Positions 1 through 11,105 are shown, counted from the stretch's first letter. The stretch is 64,000 bases of DNA from Azorinus chamasolen (GCA_963576725.1 OY755237.1:62284979-62348978), one strand, 5' to 3'. Made by a program: numbers and translations. Notes: generated by a model from the sequence alone, not told the origin.

Positions 1-625
1 CTAGGGAATTAGGTATAACTGATTAAAATCACAGTTCCAATCATAGCTGTCCGCGTGGTCAAAGGGTTATAACGATGGACTAGGAAACGTGAGGTCGCGG
101 GTGGAAGCTGAATTTTTTTTTTCTCTCATATTTTCTTAGCACCTTTAGTATACGTGCTTTTGGTTTAAAACCATTTTGTACATGGTTTTGTACATAAAAA
201 TATAAGTCATTTGTTTGCATTTTGGCTTTGTTAAAGTTATATAGCTGAGACCTTGTTGACCGTTTTGCATATTTCACCAATCCATTGTGCATGAATTTGC
301 TTCAACTTAAATTTTATAAATGTATAATTATCTTATACTAACATGTTCTTAATTTGGGGACAATATAAGTGAAAAAGTCGAGTCGACCTATTGGAATAAT
401 TTCATGTAGACTGTAAGAATGGGAGTTTGTATGCCTTGTGAACATCACTTAATGTGATAATGGTTTCTGCGTCAGTGTGTTTCAGCAAATGAATAGCATT
501 GATCTGTGACGTAATGTGTATTATTGGTGTCAAACACAGGTATTATGCATAATGGCTCATTAAAACATTCCCCCGTTTCTGCTACATGTATTAATTCATA
601 CATAACAGTCATGTTTTCCCGATGT
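1..625 (+). repeat. tRNA-headed dispersed repeat, copy 1
   Basis: The stretch matches 35617-36335 over most of its length, starting at GAATTAGGTATAACTG and ending near CAGTCATG. A tRNA-like head lies at about 41-108 (GCGTGGTC, then AAGGGTTA), but its B box is decayed, unlike the better copy. About 80 bases present in the other copy are missing here. It is probably a SINE or a SINE plus co-duplicated flank, and the window edge may truncate it. Confidence 0.6.
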
Positions 626-1062
626 ATCTGTTAATTAAAAGTACTAAACAATATTCTTGCACAAAACGTGCTGTTGTAGTCCCGCTAGATCATGTATTAA
701 CAAGGCGATTCTCGTGCTCACGCGCTGTTGTTGACCGGTTTTAATTATACCTATTCGGGGCCTAAGGTAAACAATGGACGCGAATGCTATAGCGTTTTGG
801 CCTAAGCTAGGTGTACGGTGCGAGTATTTCAGGTGCACCGACAATGAACTGTTTTAGCGACAGACATACATGAATGAAATTCCGTGTAAAGGTATTTGAT
901 ACAATCATGAATTGACGTCAGAAAGAAAACAGTGGCCCGGAAACAGCATAAATCGAACGAAGTGTCAAAGATGTGTATAGTTTTGCTGCTGTAGTTTTGC
1001 TTGTATTTGGAAGAATTAAATTGATGCAGGAAAGCAGGAAATGGGTTTTATGCAAGAATAGC
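626..1062. other. no gene or clear repeat seen
   Basis: AT-rich sequence with only short chance ORFs and no recognisable element. Confidence 0.5.
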
Positions 1063-1198
1063 GTTAATACACGTTTTTTCGGGCAATAGCATCTGCAGTG
1101 TCCCTCGGGAATGTTGTTGCCCTCGCCCTTCGGGCTCGGGCCAACAACAGTCCCTCGGGACACTGCAGATGTTATTGCCCGCAAAAACGTGTATTAAC
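1063..1198. repeat. 136-bp hairpin element with TTAATACACG ends
   Basis: Near-perfect inverted repeat. The arms read GTTAATACACG and CGTGTATTAAC outside and ATCTGCAGTGTCCCTCGGGA inside, around a GC-rich loop (GCCCTTCGGGC). TTAA occurs in both termini. Only one copy was seen in the window. Confidence 0.75.
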
Positions 1199-2130
1199 CC
1201 TCTATTGCTCCCTCTTTTTCTTCTATCCTGCTTAAATACATGTTACGCAGCCATTTTACGCTTGCGTAAAACCTTGCTTGTTCTATATTTCCTACAAAAT
1301 GAATGTTCTTGTTTCATATGGAAATCAGTATGAAATAGTGAAATTGAAATATTTTTTCAAGACTCACATTTTCGAGACACAGCTGTTTCTCTTTCAGTGG
1401 AACAATAAATTTATAAATTTTAGAAGATATTATAAGCCGGTAGTATACAGCTGTAACACTTGTAATAAACAAAATATTAATTCCAAAGAGCGTTCAATTT
1501 GATTTTTTAATTATCATCTGGATACATCAACATCGTCTTTGAAATTATTTTTACATACCTTCCCAGTAACGTTATCGCTTCCAAATATTGTCCTCTGCAA
1601 ATATTGTCTGCTAAGTTTTGATAGTTTCTCATTTTCTTTAAAAAACATTTCAACAGTAACAAACAATATGGATCATGCTGAGACGACAAGTTACCCTGCG
1701 TCTCATCTGCATCTAAAATGTTTACATACCGGTAGTTAAATCAAATATGTGGCAATGGCGGGGAAAGTGTTAGACTCCTTCCTTTGCTACTGAGACAGAA
1801 CAAAAATGATCCTTAGGCAATTATATTTTTCCTTACATAAGATATACCAATTAGACACAGTCTGGCTCGTTTTTATAAACTCTACACTATTTGCATATCT
1901 TGCATCATTGCCTGTCGACTTCATACTGAGATTAAACATTTGTACAATGTGTTGCGTTTGTAAATTGCATCTCTTCAATCATTTCATTATAAAAGGTTCC
2001 ATGAGCAGTATAATGTGCAGTGTTATTAATACAGGCTACAGACTCAACGATTGCTGTGTTTCAAGCGAGTTTGATTTCATATATATTTTGTAATACGCCA
2101 TTTACCAAAGACGCAAACCTATTTCGATTA
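1199..2130. other. no gene or clear repeat seen
   Basis: Low-complexity AT-rich DNA. The open frames at 1278-1502 and 1806-2093 have no recognisable protein content. Confidence 0.45.
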
Positions 2131-2321
2131 TACAGTAAATCCCTCTAATGCCACCAATCAAAAGAGGCCTAATCTTTGTTCATAAAACCGGTGGTAGTTT
2201 AATGTATGACGAAAGTAATGCAGAAAGCTCCCGCAGAAGCTGTCTGCATTACTTTCGTTCTGCATTAAGCAACCACCGACACTCGTATTTATACATTAAG
2301 CGGTCACTTTAAAGGGATTCA
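2131..2321. repeat. pg-b-like hairpin element
   Basis: The left end TACAGTAAATCCCTCTAATG and the core pair AGTAATGCAGAAAGCTC / CTGCATTACTTTCG mark a TA/CAGT-class hairpin. The right terminus is decayed. The end motif CCCTCTAATG is shared with the copy at 9680-9834, which suggests a subfamily distinct from typical pg-b. Confidence 0.65.
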
Positions 2322-2601
2322 AATGTAGCTTGCTATCTTATATACAGTCAACGTATAAAGCCCAACTATGGCAACTTTGTTTACCGATTTAAAAATATCA
2401 AACCTTACTTTATTGTAAAAAGCATGTTTGCCCCAATTTGGATTCAGTGGAATTTTGACTACATGTACTTCCTATTGCATTAAACTTTTGAGAAACTATT
2501 GACCAAGCGTCAGACAGTTTGGATCCTTGCTTGAATTCAAGCTGTTTGCCAAATGAGTCAAGTTGCGCGAAGCGAGAGAAGAAATTACATCTAGAACTGA
2601 T
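2322..2601. other. no gene or clear repeat seen
   Basis: Nothing recognised between two hairpin elements. Confidence 0.4.
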
Positions 2602-2966
2602 TACAGTGTTCCCTCCCTACAACGGCCATCTCAATAACGATTCCCTCCTTACAACAACGCAGGTCACCGTTTCCGAAACAACAAGGCTCCAGACACAACT
2701 TTTTCCATCGTATTTTCTTTATGCCTCCATCAAACCCTATGTTGTGACCACTCTTTAGAATCGTCACTTTGTGACGATTCTAAAGAGTGGTCACAACATA
2801 GGGTTTGATTGAGGCATAACGGTTTTAGTTCTCGAAATACACCTTATCTGGGGATCTGCAAACAAGCTAATTATGTTTGATTTTCCCTCCCTATAACAAC
2901 TCCCTCTGAACAACACATACAATCTTCGTATCCCAAAGGGTGTCGTTGTAGAGAGGGAGCACTGTA
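2602..2966. mobile_element. TA/CAGT-class element with nested hairpin
   Basis: Left terminus TACAGTGTTCCCTCCCTAC and right terminus GTAGAGAGGGAGCACTGTA form inverted repeats about 365 bp apart, with TA at the outer edge, as in pogo/Tc1-type elements. A second, longer hairpin (2719-2819) sits inside. No transposase frame is present, so this is a non-autonomous element. Confidence 0.65.
2719..2819. repeat. 101-bp near-perfect palindrome
   Basis: The arms share about 45 bases (AAACCCTATGTTGTGACCAC and its complement) around GTCACTTTGTGAC. Decayed relatives with the same AAACC(C)TRTG...CAYAGGGTTT outline lie at 47331-47407 and 59503-59575, so this is a dispersed family. Confidence 0.8.
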
Positions 2967-3788
2967 TATCACAGTCGTATGGGCGCTGGTACGATTAGCC
3001 CCAGGACCCATCTTATTAAAGGCATACAGAAATGGTCGTAAGTTGTAACATAGGCCGATCGCCACTGGGGATTGCGATCGTCGTGTATTAAAATATGATA
3101 AATCATGTGGTATGAAGTTAGCTATAAATAGTGAAAGCTACAATGCTGGATACATTTAGACAATGCGAGTCGTAAATATTGAATTCTTATTATTTTGAAG
3201 TATGTTTTCAGTAGGACTGTGCCAATTTGTTTACATTCTTTTATTTCATATCAACGAGGTACACTGCTGTACAAGTTGGAAATAAAGTTCTGTTAGTTTA
3301 GTTTAAACATATTTATTTAAGACATTACAGGGTTCCAAAAGTTTCTATATAATGCTTGAGGATTTGATCAAAAGCAGCATGCTTATTGAGATTCTCTTTT
3401 GTCATATTTTACATTGAAAAGGTGTACATTTTATATAAGTTATAACACAACGCAAGTATTTTGACAAAACGTATTCAGAAAGAAATATATGTTGACGATA
3501 GCTCAATTGATAACACCTGTACCTTCTTTTGATAGGTCCGGTGGATGTATGCATTATAATAACATGATTAGAATAACATTAGCTAAAGGTGTTGATAGAT
3601 CATCAACACGTTATCATAAGTACTTTCATCGTATAATACAGAACTATCCGGACTGTTGGAAATGTTCCGAAATGTGCCAAAATAATACAAGGGTATGTTA
3701 TGTTGTAAGCCTCGTTTTCGTTTAGGTATTTACCTGATGAAAATCAGAACAACATCGACACTACTAGTATGTCAATACAAAGTTATTA
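2967..3788. other. no gene or clear repeat seen
   Basis: AT-rich DNA. The ORF at 3489-3725 shows no recognisable motifs. Confidence 0.45.
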
Positions 3789-4007
3789 TTAACCCTTTCG
3801 GTGCCAGCAATGCCGTCTGCTGGGCACAGTTTCGTTTATTTTTAGTGAAAGTGTGTGCATTTCTTCCATTTTTTTTTAATAAAACAGTAAACAGAGTGTC
3901 AAACAGTTGGATCCTGATGAGACGCCGAGTTACTCGGCGTCTCATCTGGATCCAAACTGTTTGCATGTGATATCATAAACCCGTCATTGTGGCACGGAAG
4001 GGGTTAA
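3789..4007. repeat. pB-b hairpin element, complete
   Basis: Bounded by TTAA on both sides, with terminal repeats TTAACCCTTTCGGTGCCA and TGGCACGGAAGGGGTTAA. The core hairpin (about 3897-3964) reads AAACAGTTGGATCCTGATGA and GACGCCGAGTTACTCGGCGTC. At 219 bp it is the reference copy for this family in the window. Confidence 0.85.
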
Positions 4008-4330
4008 TGCTAAAACCAGTATGATAACATTACTGTTTATATCAACTAGTGCGACTTCTTCTCCTATTAGTACTATCACATCTTCAAATATATTTAAAAA
4101 GCCTCTGAAGAGAACACCAAAATAGTTTTATTCCGAGTGTGAGACAGGAGATAGCTTTATGCCGGACGGAAGTTATGTGAAAAGCACCCAGGGGATATTT
4201 CTGCATTACTTTCGTCCTACAACAAGAAAACACCTGCCTTTAAAGTCTCCCGTGTATGTTCGTTTAGTGATCACATTAGAGAGCTCATAATGTGTTAATT
4301 ATACTGTATTACTGTATTCTACTAGGGATC
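4008..4330. other. degenerate pg-b half-element in otherwise empty DNA
   Basis: The pieces TGCATTACTTTCGTCCT and AACACCTGCCTTTAAA at about 4200-4250 resemble the right arm of a pg-b hairpin. Nothing else was recognised. Confidence 0.35.
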
Positions 4331-4438
4331 GGTTTTACTAAAGATCATGCTACTGAAGTTATCGTAGGTTTTACTAAAGATCATGCTACTGAAGTTATCG
4401 TAGGTTTTACTAAAGATCATGCTACTGAAGTTATCGTA
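4331..4438 (+). repeat. 36-bp tandem repeat, three perfect copies
   Basis: Units at 4331-4366, 4367-4402 and 4403-4438 are identical. Read on the plus strand the unit encodes GFTKDHATEVIV in an open frame (4292-4567). The perfect identity implies recent expansion or an assembly effect. I see no other evidence that the frame is a gene. Confidence 0.85.
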
Positions 4439-4654
4439 AGTTCTAAGGCACGACGGTCACAGCTGGATCGCAAAGCGATTGTCGTAAAATTAGTACTTAA
4501 GATCAAATTGATCGCACGTTATTTAGTAAAACTGACCCCAGTACTATTGTTACAGCTGTCACTTTAGCTCTTGCATATGGACATCATATTGATATTGTCC
4601 TTAATAATCATACCAATCAAAAATGATGGCTCCACATCCGTTAATATAATTTCA

Positions 4655-4770
4655 TAGGTATTATCCAGTAAATGCAAGTTTAGCTGGTGGCTGCTTAATG
4701 CAGGGTTGTAGTAATGCAGAGAGGAGCTTTCTGCATGATTTTCACCCTGCTTTAAGCTGGCACCTATATG
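4655..4770. repeat. TA/CAGT-class hairpin core, ends decayed
   Basis: GCTGGTGGCTGCTTAATGCAGG and GAGAGGAGCTTTCTGCATGA with TTTAAGCTGGCACC form the typical inner core. The terminal CAGT repeats cannot be found. Confidence 0.55.
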
Positions 4771-4929
4771 GTGTTTATAGTGTATATTGTTAATATTCAA
4801 CCTTCTTAACTTGTTGTTGTACAATAATGATTTGCTTAAGCGTTTCTGATACAGTATCATTGACAAATCTGCATCGTTACTTAATTTATTTTTTTCTGTA
4901 AGATACGTTTACTAAACCGCTTTTTGTAT

Positions 4930-5061
4930 GTTGTTTTGTTGATATTGTTATTGTTTATGTTATTATTGTTGTTGTTGTTGTTGATGATGATGATAATGAT
5001 GATGATGATCGTGATGATGATGATGATGACGATGATGATGATTATGATGATAATGATGATA
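4930..5061. repeat. trinucleotide microsatellite (GTT)n then (GAT)n
   Basis: A run of GTT/ATT triplets passes into GAT/GATAAT triplets over about 130 bases. Confidence 0.9.
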
Positions 5062-5704
5062 TTTCATATGTGAGCAAATAGCATAAACTCCATTTCAGAT
5101 GTCAGTGTCTCGTATGTACTCCTACCTATACAGAAACAGTGGGCCGTGGTGTGTTTATGCTGAAGAAGCTCAATGTATACTGAGTTATATAGTCTAAGAT
5201 GATTTACCCATTTGCATATCTTTTACTACACAGATGGATGTTATTAATCGTCTATGCTCAGATTGATAAGCTTGACATAACCAGTTTCCTCACATCAAAA
5301 TGTACCATGAGTATCGTCGAGTCGACTGTTATGGGCAGATTCGTCGTATATGTAGGTGTTTATCAATTGATATAGCTGCCTACGTGTTCTACTGGATAGC
5401 TGTTAAAGAATTCAACGTTTGATGTGACTGTCCGTTGTTTGTTGCATCGCTTGCCTGAAATTAATGGGCTACTTTTTCTCTTTCTGGGATATCCATTACT
5501 TTAGTAGAACTTATACCTCACGGCGGAAATATACGGGAATTCACTTTTTAGGGTTTCGGCTTTTGCCGAAATCCTTATAAAATGGATTGCGACTCAAACT
5601 ATGGCGGAAAACCCTATTGCACGAGCGCTACCTAGCGGGAATCCCCCTAAGAGAATACGCGCATGTGCAGTGCTTGGCTTACAATCCGGTTCCGGAATCT
5701 TACA
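5062..5704. other. no gene; short hairpin and a GC-richer patch
   Basis: A small palindrome GGGTTTCGGCTTTTGCCGAAATCC lies near 5549-5572. A GC-richer patch (about 5597-5700, with GCGGAAAACCC and GAATACGCGCATG) follows and is open as MAENPIARALPSGNPPKRIR. I suspect another dispersed repeat but saw no second copy. Confidence 0.35.
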
Positions 5705-5846
5705 AAATATTTATAATGAAATATGGAAGGTGGATCCATTAGCAAACAGAGCAGACCCTGAATCTATGGGAGCGAGCTGTCTGATCTGGGTCGAATCTAT
5801 TTGCAGATACATGAAAACAAGTTTATATGGGGAAATTAAGGGTTAA
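5705..5846. repeat. pB-a element, left end missing
   Basis: TTATAATGAAATATGGAAGG, the core AACAGAGCAGACCC and a right terminus ending in AAGGGTTAA identify it. The left TTAACCC arm is absent. Confidence 0.65.
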
Positions 5847-5958
5847 ATAGACTTCTTCTGTTCTTTACGTCCTTTACAGTATAAAGGTTACAGCGCACTG
5901 GTGGTCAGTAGTGCAGGGCAACTGTTACATCATGCTAAAATCTCTAGAGGTCATACGC

Positions 5959-6170
5959 TTAACTCTTTGCACGCTAGCGGCGAAACTGTGATTACCTATG
6001 CAAACAGTTTGGATCCAGATGAGAGGCCACATAATTCTGCGTCTCATCAGGATCCAAACTGTTTGTCATCTTGGTCATATTTTTGCATAAAATGAAAGAA
6101 AGTTTATTGAAGAATTGAAGCAGACGTCAATTGTTGCAAACGAAACATCACTCAGCATTATAAGGATTAA
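5959..6170. repeat. pB-b hairpin element
   Basis: Flanked by TTAA. The core arms AAACAGTTTGGATCCAGATG and CTCATCAGGATCCAAACTG are intact and the centre is diverged (GGCCACATAATTC). Confidence 0.8.
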
Positions 6171-7898
6171 GCAAGCTGTAGAAATCTGTAATATCGTCTG
6201 CTTCAGGTTTGTCATCATTTGAATTTCTAAAAGATCAGTTTTAGGCATTTTGACCTAAGGCAAAATTGTCACAAGTTGTAAACAGTTTAGATTTTGGTCA
6301 GACAGTTACTTGGTATTAGATCTGAATCCAAACAGGGTGTCCCACTTTGCCAGCCTTTATTGTTTAAGTAGCTTGGATGGTAGTATTAACAATTACTATT
6401 AAAAGGAAACAAGGGTTTTTGTATCCTTTATATTATTGAAAAATCATTAAAATGAAAAAAAGGAGAAAGGCAAACAAAATGAGACAAAGCACTTCTTATC
6501 TTTTAATTTATATACATTTCATCATTTATTGATTTACGTGTCAGGCTTATAGTATCTTATAGTATCTTATAGTAATGTATGTAATTTATTTCTAATTCAT
6601 ATCATTTATTTCTATGACGCCGGTTACTGATCAGGGTCTGTAGTGTTTACTACAGCACTAACTGTAATTTGCATGTATGACTATAATTTATTTTTAATTA
6701 TATCATTTATTGATATACTTGTTACATGTATGATGCTGCAAATAGCAAAGACCCTGGCCAGTTGTGGTAACTGATCGGGGTATGTATTGTTTGCAGCACA
6801 GACTCACAAATTGACCCTGAACAGATTCACACTCGCAATCTCCTCAGGAAGAAGTAAGAAAATACAACACAATCACACAAAAAGACAAGGTATAGGCATG
6901 GATAAACTATTAAGGGTCTTTTCTGTTTGCAAAAGCACAGAAATGCTTATTTTGCTCAGACAAATTGTACCCGATATGGAACCCTGAAATCGTCTTCACT
7001 ATATAATATAAAGTGAAACAATATTATGTGTCTAACAACCCATATACCAATGGGAGGTTTTACTTCAAATTTTCACCCATGATAAGCTGTCAACCTTAAT
7101 GTGAATATTTTCTTAAAGAATGTAATTATTGCTCTGACCATTTTACCAGAGTTATGGGACTCTGAAATTTTCTTCACTGTATAACACATAGTCAAAAGTG
7201 CTTGATATAGAGACACTATTGTTAGGGGGAGTGGTGCATCAGAAACAATTTTCTAGTTAATTTTGTTTTCCCTGTTGTATCCTGCCATGCTAAGTTGAAA
7301 TATATTTGTTACTTTATAAGTTGTCATATTGTTAATATCACCCCACAGTATATTTGGCAATTATTGTGTAGGGTATTTAGAATCATAAGGAATATGTCTA
7401 AAATTGGTGGAAGTGTATATATGGATAAGTGAATGATGCTTGCTAATTACTGTTATGGTCCACCAGATAGTAGCAGAAGTATGACCCTTACTTTCAAATA
7501 ATGCAGTGATGGCTCTATACTACATTAAACATCAATTTTGGCTCTATTGGCACAAAGTGGCAAGTTGAGCTATTGGAATCGCACTGTGTGTGACATGTTC
7601 ATAAAACAATTCTTGAAATGTCTTCCAAACTACTGACATGTATTTCAGAAAAATCCACAGCAAACAATCAATATAATAAATATATATTATGTCCGAAACA
7701 TTCAGTACTGTCAGTACTTTGATTTATATTTGTAAACGATGTGTTTGCGTGCAATCAAATGTTTGCAACACTTATACTCAATTTTGTTTTTTGAACAGAA
7801 AAGACACGTAGTAGTTCCTACCTATATTTCGTGTTTACTGTCCGGCTTGTGTGAATGTTATTTACGAGACGAATGACTACTGGTGTGTAACAGACTGT
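6171..7898. other. no gene; minor repeats
   Basis: A decayed hairpin (6283-6338, AAACAGTTTAGAT...ATCCAAACAGG), three copies of TTATAGTATC at 6547-6575, and an imperfect duplication (6575-6655 against 6682-6800) ending in GTTTACTACAGCAC / GTTTGCAGCAC. No convincing coding sequence. Confidence 0.45.
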
Positions 7899-8180
7899 AC
7901 CGTCCTTCACTCTTACCTTAAACTATACCGTCCTTCACTCCTACTTAAACTATACCGTCCTTCACTCCTCCTTAAACTATACCGTCCTTCACTCCTATTT
8001 AAATTATACCGTCCTTCACTCCTACTTAAACTACACCGTCCTTCAATCCTACTTAAACTATACCGTCCTTCAGTTGTTCTTAAACTGTATCGTCCTTCAC
8101 ACTCCTACTTAAACTATACCGTCCTTCACTCATACTTAAACTATACCGTCCTTCACTCCTACTTAACTATCCCTTCTTTC
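7899..8180. repeat. 27-bp minisatellite, about 10 copies
   Basis: Copies of ACCGTCCTTCACTCCTACTT... start at 7899, 7927, 7954, 7981, 8008, 8035, 8062, 8089, 8118 and 8145. Spacing is 27 bases with two insertions of 1-2 bases. The period keeps the plus frame open as repeats of LKLYRPSLL (7851-8219). I treat it as a satellite, not a gene. Confidence 0.9.
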
Positions 8181-8224
8181 ACCAATACTCTCGTCATTCA
8201 CATCTACCTCCAAACGTAACACTA

Positions 8225-8500
8225 TTTCGTCCCTCATTCCAATCCTCGTCCTTCACCCCAACTACAGCTATGACACAATCTCGTCCTTCACCCAAACCAA
8301 ACTCTCGTCCTTCAAATGTACTTCCACCTGCAATACTACCTCGTCCTTCACCCTTACTTCCATCTGTAACGCAATATTGCCTTTCATCCGTACTTCCAAC
8401 TGTAATGTTATCTCCTCGTTTACGCCTACGTCCAACTGTAACATTTTCTCGTCTTTCAACCCTACTTCCGACGGTATCATTCTTATCACCATCCGAGAAA
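8225..8500. repeat. 36-bp minisatellite, first block
   Basis: Diverged units with CGTCCTTCACCC...CTTCCAACTGTAAC; three consecutive CTGTAA anchors are exactly 36 bases apart. The CGTCCTTCAC motif is shared with the adjacent 27-bp array, so the two arrays are probably related. The minus frame is open as 12-residue repeats of the type LQLEVRVKDE. Confidence 0.75.
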
Positions 8501-8659
8501 TTTATTTGAAAAAGGGATAGTTTCTATTAAAATGTCCTGAGTAAAATAATTATTATTCTGCTTGATTAATGTTGAACAAAAAAAGTTTTTAGAAATTTTA
8601 GTAAATGCAATTATTGCTTTGCAGATTAATACGACTGAAAAAATATGGAATATACTTAT

Positions 8660-8710
8660 TATTAAAGTGAGTGTATGTGTGTGTGTGTGTGTGTGTGAGG
8701 GGGGGGGGGT
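8660..8710. repeat. (GT)n plus poly-G tract
   Basis: A GTGT run followed by ten or more G residues. Confidence 0.9.
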
Positions 8711-8769
8711 AATCACGGAGTGACACAGAACTGCTAAACTACGTTCGTGAACAAAGAAATGCGGTATAC

Positions 8770-8917
8770 TATAAGAAATAGTACAGCCCGCTTCTGGCCT
8801 AATTGCATTATATAGTGACTTACCAGACTGCCCGAAAATAGCTTAAGCTATTTTCGGGCTGACTTGTAAATCACTATAATGCAATAAGGCCCTCAGTGGG
8901 CTGTACTATTTCTTATA
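8770..8917. repeat. 148-bp palindromic element with TATAAGAAAT ends
   Basis: The arms (TATAAGAAATAGTACAGCCC outside, CCGAAAATAGCTTAAGCTAT at the centre) pair almost completely. It lies in the sequence that separates the two 36-bp minisatellite blocks and is flanked by TA. Confidence 0.8.
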
Positions 8918-8924
8918 TAATGCC

Positions 8925-9345
8925 ATTCACCCTTAATTCCAACTGTAACACTGTCTGATAATTCACCTCCGCCCTTAATTCCAACACTGACACTATGTAT
9001 TGCCCTTCGCACCTACTTCCATCTGTAACACTAGCCCCTGTCAATACTTAATTCCAACAGTAACACTATCTGGACATTCATCCTTAAATTCCAAATGTAA
9101 CACTATCTGGTCATATATCCATACTCCCAAAATCACATCGACATCAAAAATTGAAACACTATCTGCCCATTCAACCCGACCTCGAACTGTAACAGCATAT
9201 TACCCTTCACCCCTACTTCCTATTGGAACACTATCTCTACATTCACATCTACCCCCAAGTATTAAACTATCCCACCATTCACCACTACTTCAAACTGTAA
9301 CACGTTTTCGTCCTACACCCATTCTTCCATCTGTAACAATGTATG
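8925..9345. repeat. 36-bp minisatellite, second block
   Basis: Decayed units with CACCTACTTCCATCTGTAACAC continue the array at 8225-8500 after a ~425-bp interruption. Both the unit outline (CTTCCA-CTGTAACACTAT) and strand orientation are kept. Confidence 0.7.
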
Positions 9346-9679
9346 GCCCCTCAGAAATATACTGTTAAAGATAAGATATCAAAAATAGCATCAGCCAGTT
9401 TAGTTATGTTTATTTTTATTTTTACGAACTTTATGTCCAGCACATGTACACAACACCATCCTAGCTCGGTGGCTGTGCTATTGCACGCGCTTCTTAAGAT
9501 ACAATTAGAGCTCAGTCCGCTCTGTATAGTCGTACTACATGCACTATCGTAGTCGCTATCAATAACTATATAATACGTTATGTAATACCTTTTGTTTTTT
9601 GTTTATGGATAAAGGAAGATCTGCTTTCGTTGGAGTATTTATGTTTTGAAATATGATGTCATGTTTGAGTGATCTTGCA
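9346..9679. other. no gene or clear repeat seen
   Basis: Nothing recognised. Confidence 0.4.
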
Positions 9680-9834
9680 TACAAGTACAAGAACCCCTCT
9701 AATGCAACCACTTAAGACATAAACATGGTTTTCTTTATAAGCAGCTGGTTACTAAATGCAGGACAAAAGTTATTACTTTTGTCCTGCATTAAGCTACCAC
9801 TTTTAGGTGGTCGCATTAGAGGGGTTTTAGTGTA
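9680..9834. repeat. pg-b-like hairpin, CCCTCTAATGC subfamily
   Basis: The arms AACCCCTCTAATGCAACCA and GGTCGCATTAGAGGGGTT flank a core with GGACAAAAGTTATTACTTTTGTCC. The left terminus is slightly decayed. Confidence 0.75.
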
Positions 9835-10129
9835 TACTGTTCGATAGATAATACCACAATTCACATAACCAGCATCAGGGAGAACGACGGATCTGAAGAA
9901 TATAACGGGCAGCAGAATATCATGTTAAGAAGGGGATATAGTTATAGCATCATTTTCCTTGGTTTACTATGAACATTTTGTACATTCACTTATAAAGTAA
10001 GTTTTCTCGTAATACTCGAAGTGGTCAAAATACGTTTCCATAGTTCAAACAGTTGAATATGTGAGTGATTTACTCGAGGCTCATTTAAAGTAATCAGTCG
10101 GCAATGTGTTATACATATCCTTAGTTATC
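9835..10129. other. no gene or clear repeat seen
   Basis: Nothing recognised. Confidence 0.4.
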
Positions 10130-10335
10130 TATTCCCATATAGACCATGTTAGACCCAATCTCTTTGAATAAATCTACCGAAAAGGAGCATAGAAAAGGAA
10201 AAGTGTACAATTGTGTAGTTTTTAAACAATTGTGATAAAAAGAGCATTAAAACTTTTGCTGTTGTGGGACAAATGTTCTATTTATCACAATGGTTTCAAT
10301 TAATGACTTTTACAGAGGCTTCAAAGGGCGTCAGT
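10130..10335. repeat. pB-d element, diverged
   Basis: TTTGAATAAATCTACCGAAAAGG, TGTGATAAAAAGAGCAT and TCTATTTATCACAATGG match the complete copy at 58220-58434. The TTAA termini are lost. Confidence 0.65.
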
Positions 10336-10458
10336 TATCAATGACTGACACTTATGTAAATTCAACAGTGTAATACATGGTGACATGAAAGGGAAATAAA
10401 GTGAAAATCAGTGTAAGTTATTTTAATGAAACAGAATAAAGACTTTTCTAGACAGGAG

Positions 10459-10673
10459 TACAGTAAAACCCTCTATAACGGCCACTAAAATGTGTTAATT
10501 CGTTAATTAGTTGGTATTTAGGGCAGGTGGCTGCTTAAAGCAAGATGAAAGTAAAACAGAACGCTCCTATAGGAGCGTTCTGTTTTACTTTCACCTTGCT
10601 TTAAGCAGCAGCCTGCATTTAACACAAAATACTTGATGTAATCTAGTGACCGTTATAGAGAGGTTTTACTGTA
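10459..10673. repeat. pg-a hairpin element, complete
   Basis: TACAGTAAAACCCTCTATAA to GTTATAGAGAGGTTTTACTGTA, 215 bp. The core arms AGGTGGCTGCTTAAAGCAAG and AACGCTCCTATAGGAGCGTT form a long hairpin centred on CTCCTATAGGAG. Confidence 0.85.
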
Positions 10674-10724
10674 GTTACATATGCACTAACTACAGTAACC
10701 CTCATCGAGATTTGAAACAAATGT

Positions 10725-10882
10725 TACAGTAAAACCTCTCAATAACGGCCACTAAATTATGTTAATAAGTTTGTATTTAGGAGCGTTCTGTTTTACTTTC
10801 ACATTGCTTTAAGCAGCCACCTGTCTTTAACACAAAAATAATTGATGTAATTTAGTGACCGTTATAGAGAGGTTTTACTGTA
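10725..10882. repeat. pg-a element lacking most of its left arm
   Basis: Both CAGT termini are present, but the sequence jumps from the left end (TTTGTATTTAGGAGCG) straight to the core centre, deleting the left inner arm. It lies only 52 bp from the complete copy to its left, in the same class. Confidence 0.8.
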
Positions 10883-11105
10883 TCTACTCTGTTTGGATCT
10901 GCTGCAGTTCTGACTATATCCCAATTGATCAATGTTTTGCAAATCTATTGACCGAGTACCAAACAGCTTGCATATGTTCAAGCTGTTAGTAGATACGAGT
11001 TAAGTTGTAAATTATGGACAAGTGTTATTAGTATCAATATGTGTAGTTTAACAGTATAAACGCGCTAAAGACTATGTTTTATGTTTTGTAAATGTTCTAC
11101 AAATG

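Noticed and set aside
4564..4866. 100-codon minus ORF as a gene
   Set aside because: Overlaps a TA/CAGT hairpin core and shows no protein features.
7851..8219. Repeat protein or CRISPR-like array
   Set aside because: Units are contiguous with no spacers and the setting is eukaryotic. A minisatellite explains it, though coding origin is raised in the findings.
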